From JBOGED01 sp050743625 (GTDB lineage: Bacteria > Actinomycetota > Nitriliruptoria > Euzebyales > Egibacteraceae), in NCBI GenBank assembly GCA_050743625.1, contig JBOGED010000373.1, positions 1 to 11,573 of the forward strand: DNA of 11,573 bases, in the 5' to 3' direction. Under the pieces are notes generated by a model. That model searched no databases and was not told where the DNA came from. It saw only the letters and a program-made list of their open reading frames with translations. The translations under genes and the position numbers were made by a program. Positions 7,748 through 11,573 of the stretch are shown here, in pieces (within the stretch, counting starts at the first letter, position 1; the number at the start of each line of letters is the position of its first letter).

Positions 7748-8526
7748 CGGATGCCGTCAGGGTGGCGCGGGCTACGGCGGCGATCTGGCCTTTGACGCAA
7801 GGGAAGGGGGCGGAGCATCTGTTCGGTTGACGTCACGTGTCCCCGCGTGGAGGTCCGATGATCTCGATCGCCTTGGCGGGGCGTCCACTGCGATGTTGCG
7901 ACCAACTGACCGCAGCGCGCACTGCGTGCTGTCCGAGGCGAGGCGAGAGCGCTTGCGCGGATGCGCGACCGCTCAGGCGTCTTCGAGGCGCTTGGGCGTG
8001 CCGAGCGTGCGCTGGCGAGTCAACAGCCCGGTGAGGACCCTACGGAGGGTGGTGGTCGTGCAGCCCCGACGGGTTGCAGCTGTGCACGGCGATCTCGCTG
8101 CTGTGGTCTCGCAGCCCGAAGACGCCGTTCGTGGTCAGTTCCAATCTTCCTCAGGCCCAGATCAACCTCGCGATCTGCCCGGTCTACCAAGGTCACCTCG
8201 AGGAAAGGGGCGTGTGCCGGCCACCGGCGACTTCGCCGACCACCCTCCACACCCTCTGCATGGACGACGCTGACCAGCCGATCCCAACTCGCGGGGCCAG
8301 GCGATAGTCAGCCACGGGTGCATCCCTGGCTTCGAGTAAGAGCGGTCGCAGGCGCCGTTGGTCTTGAACGAGAATCCCGTCGCAGACGGTTTCCCAATGT
8401 TGGCGTCGGTTGATAGGTCGAGAGTTGTTCTGTCGTGAGCGTTGACGTCGCCGCAGTTGAGCCAGCTGACGATGGTCAGTTCGCCGGCTCGGGTCGGGAC
8501 GACAGGGCAGCCAGAGCCGCCGCTCT
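7748..8526. other. About 780 bp without a recognisable gene
   Basis: No frame on either strand gives a protein I recognise, and no open frame has a convincing start, ribosome-binding site and codon bias together. The forward frames from 7680, 7837, 7961 and 8074 have arginine/serine-rich translations typical of shadows. The most protein-like stretch is on the minus strand, from a GTG at 8548 down to about 8300 (TIVSWLNCGDVNAHDRTTLD and following), with three cysteines in the first 65 residues. Its start falls between the two operator boxes of the divergent operon and its third-position GC is weaker than in the real genes. I found no tRNA, CRISPR or insertion-sequence ends. It may be a further decayed gene. 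Confidence 0.5.
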
Positions 8527-8573
8527 TGCCAACCTGGGTTGACAGCACGCAGGTGTCAACCTAAGTTGGCAGC
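8527..8573 (+). promoter_or_regulatory. Leaderless operon promoter with two near-palindromic operator boxes
   Basis: A perfect -35 TTGACA (8539-8544), a 17-bp spacer and a -10 TAAGTT (8562-8567) place +1 six bases later, exactly on the A of ATG 8574. The transcript is therefore predicted to be leaderless, and indeed no ribosome-binding site precedes the gene. Two related 18-bp boxes cover these elements. Box 1 is TGCCAACCTGGGTTGACA (8527-8544), ending on the -35. Box 2 is TGTCAACCTAAGTTGGCA (8554-8571), containing the -10. Each is palindromic at 7 of 9 base pairs, and their centres are 27 bp apart. Binding at both would block RNA polymerase, so repression by the HTH protein encoded first in the operon is the natural inference. 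Confidence 0.75.
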
Positions 8574-8789
8574 ATGAGCGAAGCGATCATCTTGGCGGGC
8601 GCTGCGGGCGACCGTGACCCCAGGACTGGACTGCGGGCCGTGGCCGCATTGCGGAAGCTCGTTGACCAGCTTGAGCGAGCACAGGTGAGATCTGCGAGGG
8701 CTCAGGGGTGGTCGTGGGCCGAAGTCGCGAAGGAGCTGGGCGTGACGCGCCAGGCCGCCTACAAGAAGCACCATGGAGGCTCAAAATGA
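8574..8789 (+). CDS. Small helix-turn-helix protein, probable autorepressor
   Basis: A 71-residue protein with a helical N-terminal part (TGLRAVAALRKLVDQLERAQ, 18-37) and a helix-turn-helix at about 45-66 (GWSWAEVAKELGVTRQAAY, then KKH). The pattern is that of the short HTH proteins found immediately upstream of Clp N-domain genes in actinobacteria. It has no effector domain, so any signal must come through dimerisation or a partner, the obvious candidate being the Clp-N protein encoded next. The start is set by the leaderless promoter geometry. Its TGA overlaps the next ATG (ATGA, 8786-8789). The sequence shows no damage. Confidence 0.85.
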   Translation: MSEAIILAGAAGDRDPRTGLRAVAALRKLVDQLERAQVRSARAQGWSWAEVAKELGVTRQAAYKKHHGGSK

Positions 8790-9348
8790 CTGGAAGATTC
8801 ACACGCTCGGCTCGTGCTGTCGTCATCGCTGCAGTGGAGCGCGCGCACAGGGACGGCGCGAATGAGATCCGTGAGGAGCATCTGTTTGCGGCGGTTGTGA
8901 ACGAGCCGGCTGTCCGGCCGTTGCTTGGGGAAGTGAGCCTCCCCGCCGACGTTGACGCTGTCGTGGCTGAGGTCCGACAGGCCCGCCGCCGCGTGGTCTG
9001 AGGGCGGTCGAGGCGGACGCGCTGGCCGATCTTGGCATCGACCTGGAGGCGGTCGTGGGCCGGATCGAGGCGGAACTGGGCGAAGGTGCCCTGGACGACA
9101 GCCGCCGCTCGACACGACGCGGTTGGGCCGGGCCGGCTGCGTCACGGCAAGTCAAGCTCGTCCTGCGGGCGGCGCAACGTCAGGCGATCGCCCGAGGCGA
9201 TCGCGACCTGACGGCGGAGCACCTGCTGCTCGGGATTATGGCGCAGCCAGGTCTGGTAGCGGACGCCCTCGGCAGCCGAGGGATCACCGTCGGCACTGCC
9301 CTGGCAGCCCTGGACGAGCGAGGCTCTCAGACAGGTACGAACCGATGA
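8786..9348 (+). pseudogene. Double Clp N-domain protein without AAA motor, one frameshift
   Basis: The gene starts at ATG 8786 with GGAGG six bases upstream (8775-8779). It encodes a first Clp N-repeat: FTRSARAVVIAAVERAHRDG, then EIREEHLFAAVVNEPAVRPLLGE. The frame hits TGA at 8999-9001, yet the expected sequence resumes at once one frame back with AVEADALADLGIDLEAVVGR, then a second repeat (VKLVLRAAQRQAIARGDRDL, TAEHLLLGIMAQPG). It stops at 9346-9348, overlapping the ABC gene's ATG as ATGA. That overlap and the unbroken homology show the ancestral gene was a single frame of about 187 codons that has lost one base near 8990-8998. Such proteins resemble the substrate/adaptor-binding N-domain of ClpC but lack ATPase modules. 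Related mycobacterial ClpC2-type proteins bind ClpC1-directed antibiotics. I see no slippery heptamer that would argue for programmed frameshifting. If the shift is real, only a 71-residue first repeat is made. Confidence 0.85.
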
Positions 9349-10277
9349 CGGCACATCCGAGTAGGAATGACGTCATCGCCGTCGACAGTCTGCGCATGTG
9401 TTATGGAACGAAGGACGTCCTGCGGGATGTGACGTTCCACGCGCGCCGCGGGGAGGTGCTCGCGCTGCTCGGGCCCAACGGGGCAGGAAAGACCACCACG
9501 ATCGAGATCCTCGAAGGCTTCCGGATGCGCTCGGCCGGGCAGGTCAGCGTGCTCGGCGTCGACCCCGCCGAAGGGGACGAGCAGTGGCGCGCCCGGATGG
9601 GAATCGTGCTGCAGTCCTGGCGTGACCACGGCAAGTGGCGTGTCCGGGAGTTCTTGGCCTATCAGGCCTCGTACTACACCCCCTACTCCAGCGACCAGAC
9701 CCCACGTCCCTGGGACGTGGACGAGCTCCTAGCCGCGGTCGGCCTGACTTCCCACGCGAACGCCAAGATCAAGACACTTTCCGGAGGGCAGCGACGGCGT
9801 CTGGACGTGGCCGTCGGACTTGTGGGGCGGCCGGAGCTGCTGTTTCTCGACGAGGGCACAGCGGGACTGGACCCGCAGGCCCGCCGCGAGTTCCACAGCC
9901 TCGTCCGCAACGTCGCCGACGAACTCGACACCACGATCTTGATCACCACACACGACCTCGACGAGGCCGCCAAGCTCGCGGACCGGATCGTTATCCTCGC
10001 CGGGGGGCGGATCGTCGCCGACGGCACCTCCGCGGAGCTCGCCCGTCAGATCGCTGGTGAGGACGAGGTGTCCTGGACCCAAGATGGGCGGCGCTTTACC
10101 CACTCCACCCACGACTCGACCGCCTTCGTCCGTGACCTGTTAAACCGCGAGGGCGCCGCCGTCGGCGAACTCGCCGTACGACGAGCGTCCTTGGAGGACA
10201 CCTATCTGACCCTGGTGCGCCAGGCCGAGTCCGACAAAGGTGACACTGAAGTACATGACCTGGAAGGAGCTGCCTGA
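9345..10277 (+). CDS. ABC transporter ATP-binding protein (ABC-2/drug-export type)
   Basis: An intact 310-residue ATPase of the DrrA/CcmA-like group that powers ABC-2 exporters from the cytoplasmic face. Walker A is GPNGAGKT (43-50), the Q-loop Gln90 is in VLQSWRDHGKW, the signature is LSGGQRRRLDV (145-155), Walker B is LLFLDEGTAGLDP (165-177) and the H-loop is His203 in ITTHDLDEA. Walker B/D-loop has DEGTAGLD where most relatives have DEPTxGLD; the catalytic Glu170 is retained. About 80 residues follow the ATPase core, as is common in this group. ATG 9345 is chosen from the ATGA overlap with the Clp-N gene and because homology starts at IAVDSLRMCYG. The longer open frame upstream is the shadow of the Clp-N gene. 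Its TGA overlaps the permease ATG by one base. Confidence 0.94.
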   Translation: MTAHPSRNDVIAVDSLRMCYGTKDVLRDVTFHARRGEVLALLGPNGAGKTTTIEILEGFRMRSAGQVSVLGVDPAEGDEQWRARMGIVLQSWRDHGKWRVREFLAYQASYYTPYSSDQTPRPWDVDELLAAVGLTSHANAKIKTLSGGQRRRLDVAVGLVGRPELLFLDEGTAGLDPQARREFHSLVRNVADELDTTILITTHDLDEAAKLADRIVILAGGRIVADGTSAELARQIAGEDEVSWTQDGRRFTHSTHDSTAFVRDLLNREGAAVGELAVRRASLEDTYLTLVRQAESDKGDTEVHDLEGAA

Positions 10278-11120
10278 TGAGATCCACGGCCGTCGTCGTA
10301 CGCGCGGGCGTCTACGGTGGCTTGATCGAGCTACGCCAGGCATTCGCCGGCGCCGCGCTCATCGGCCAACTGTTGGCCGGTCGCCACGCTGGTGTCCATC
10401 TACTTCCTCCGGGATCGGAATTTCGGAGACAGCGGCTTCGCCTTGGGTGCCCTCATCTTGCCGAGTGTCCTCGGAATGTTCGTCGCTCTCGGCATGATGT
10501 TGGTGGTCCAGTATCTCAGCGCCGACCGGGAGGACGGCACCCTGCTGCGTGCGAAGGCAACCCCGAGAGGGATGCTCGGCTATCTCATCAGCAAGCTCGT
10601 CACGGTGTCTTTGACCATCCTGACGTACCTGGCCATCCTCCTGCTCCCTGGCCTGTTCTTGGTCCACGGACTGGGCATTGGCGGTTTTCGTTCGTGGCTC
10701 ACCCTGGGGTGGGTGCTAGGCCTAGGACTGGTGGCCACACAGTCGATCGGCGCCATTTTCGGGGCGTTGATCTCCAGCCCGCCAGGGGCGGGCTACATCT
10801 CATTTCCAGTGATGGGGCTGATCGCGATCTCCGGCATCTTCTACCCGATCACCGCCTTCCCTGACTGGGTGCAGTGGATCGCCCAGGTGTTCCCTGTCTA
10901 CTGGCTGGGCCTCGGCATGCGCTCCGCGCTCCTGCCGGACAGCGCGGCCATCGTCGAGATCGCCGGATCGTGGCGGCACCTCGAGACCGCAACAGTGCTC
11001 GGCGCCTGGGGTCTGGTCGGCCTCGCCATCGCCCCGGTCGTGCTCAGCCGGATGGCACGGCGGGAGTCCGGAACACGAGTTGCAGAGCGGCGCGAGAAGG
11101 CTCTGCAGAGGATCACCTAG
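10277..11120 (+). pseudogene. ABC-2 type permease, one frameshift near the N-terminus
   Basis: GGAAGGAG (10262-10269) precedes ATG 10277, which overlaps the ATPase stop by one base. The protein begins MRSTAVVVRAGVYGGLIELR and reaches GAALIGQLL. At about 10369 the frame must change to continue WPVATLVSIYFLRDRNFGDS, consistent with one inserted T or a two-base loss. From there an uninterrupted frame to TAG 11118-11120 holds five clear hydrophobic segments: around ALILPSVLGMFVALGMMLVV, ILTYLAILLLPGLFL, LGLGLVATQSIGAIFGAL, FPVMGLIAISGIFYPI and LGAWGLVGLAIAPVVL. With the broken first one this makes six, the normal ABC-2 permease topology. FYPITAFPDWVQWI before the last segment is typical of the family. 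Translation from GTG 10392 would yield a protein lacking most of the first membrane helix. The exported substrate is unknown. Confidence 0.85.
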
Positions 11121-11147
11121 CTGGCTGACAAAGATTGCGCCGCCACG

Positions 11148-11510
11148 TTGACCAGCAGCTCCTCGAGCTGGTCCACCACGAGCCCACACCCCTGGCAGCG
11201 CATTCACCGACGCTACAAGACGATCCGCTCGCTGCTGACCACCGCCGCGCTCACCCGAGGAGCGGCCAGCCTCCACGCCGCCGCCATGGCCATCGGCGAT
11301 GGGGTCCTCGCGTTCTGCGGCGCCAAAGGCAGCGGCAAGTCCAGCGTCCTGCACCACCTGTTCCTCTGGCGCATCCCCGATCTGGGCTATGTGGCCAACG
11401 ACCGGATCCTGCTCAGGACGAGAAGTCTCCGGTCCCGCATATCGGTCCCCTCCATTCCGTGCCTACCGGCCGAGCACCCCCGCTCGGCCCTGCGCCGGCC
11501 ACGGGTGTAA
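11148..11510 (+). pseudogene. P-loop (HprK-like) protein fragment
   Basis: The open frame holds RIHRRYKTIRSLLTTAALTR, then GAASLHAAAMA, a Walker A GAKGSGKSS (58-66) and YVANDRILL (81-89). This pattern of GAxxLHAAA, P-loop and NDRxLL is seen in HprK-like ATP-binding proteins of actinobacteria. No normal start exists; the frame opens at TTG 11148. A plausible upstream piece (DQQLLELVHHEPTPL, from 11150) lies in another frame, so there is a frameshift near 11195-11200. After RSRISVPSIP the expected C-terminal domain is missing and a TAA follows at 11508-11510. It lies 27 bp after the permease, on the same strand. It is probably a truncated, broken gene; its role is unknown. Confidence 0.5.
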
Positions 11511-11573
11511 GCCACCTGTGCGAAACGCTGACGGCTTCGCGGGTAGCGCGCGCGTACAGCTGTGGGGGATCGG

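Noticed and set aside
8708..8785. Upstream in-frame extension of the Clp-N gene
   Set aside because: It would overlap the HTH gene by about 80 bp. Clp-N homology starts at MTGRFTRSARAVV, and GGAGG lies six bases before ATG 8786.
8985..9005. Programmed ribosomal frameshift in the Clp-N gene
   Set aside because: There is no slippery heptamer or evident downstream stem. A one-base loss explains the data more simply.
8952..9344. Upstream extension of the ABC ATPase frame
   Set aside because: It is the shadow of the second Clp-N repeat. ATPase homology begins just after ATG 9345, which forms an ATGA junction.
10359..10667. Antisense frame across the permease rich in D, E, Q and R
   Set aside because: Low-complexity charged translation opposite hydrophobic membrane-segment codons, the usual shadow of such segments.
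1..11573. tRNA, rRNA, CRISPR array or insertion-sequence ends
   Set aside because: I read both strands and found no cloverleaf, no regularly spaced repeats, and no transposase motif or paired terminal inverted repeats.

Overview
The window is GC-rich DNA (roughly 70% by eye) with strong G/C bias at third codon positions, GTG starts, four-base ATGA gene overlaps and leaderless promoters. The gene families also fit an actinomycete: a free-standing LigD polymerase domain, a TIR-CHAT-NB-ARC protein, an HD-domain/LuxR regulator and a Clp-N-domain operon. The genus cannot be told from the sequence. It reads as an accessory or decaying region in which intact genes alternate with genes broken by small insertions and deletions.

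Layout. A perfect 16-bp inverted repeat (27-76) is followed by a tyrosine integrase relic (299-1159) whose sequence is recognisable but spread over three frames. Next come an intact VapBC toxin-antitoxin pair on the minus strand (1316-1935) and, divergent from it across a 75-bp gap, a large NLR-like protein gene (2011-4398) with TIR, CHAT protease and NB-ARC-type ATPase domains. That gene has three frameshifts and is cut off after its ATPase module. It runs directly into what looks like the tail of a PIN-like (DUF5615-type) nuclease (4399-4550). A heavily shifted HD-GYP/LuxR regulator relic follows (4691-5951), then an intact alpha/beta hydrolase (6021-6851) translationally coupled to an intact LigD-type polymerase/primase gene (6848-7747). 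About 780 bp with no recognisable gene follow.

The right third is one compact operon: a small HTH protein, a two-repeat Clp N-domain protein without an AAA motor, an ABC ATPase and an ABC-2 permease (8574-11120). Each gene overlaps the next by 1-4 bp. A textbook leaderless promoter (TTGACA, 17 bp, TAAGTT, ATG at +1) is overlain by two near-palindromic 18-bp boxes, which suggests autorepression by the HTH protein. The Clp-N gene and the permease each carry a single frameshift. The window ends in a broken P-loop (HprK-like) gene.

The Clp-N/HTH/ABC operon is the most promising candidate system. Free-standing Clp N-domain proteins are known to bind and sequester ClpC-targeting antibiotics, so sensing, sequestration and export in one operon is a coherent but unproven reading. 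The VapBC/NLR/PIN-like block looks like the remains of a defence island. The many indel-only lesions next to fully intact genes may mean recent decay or a sequence-quality problem, and this needs to be settled before biology is built on the broken genes.
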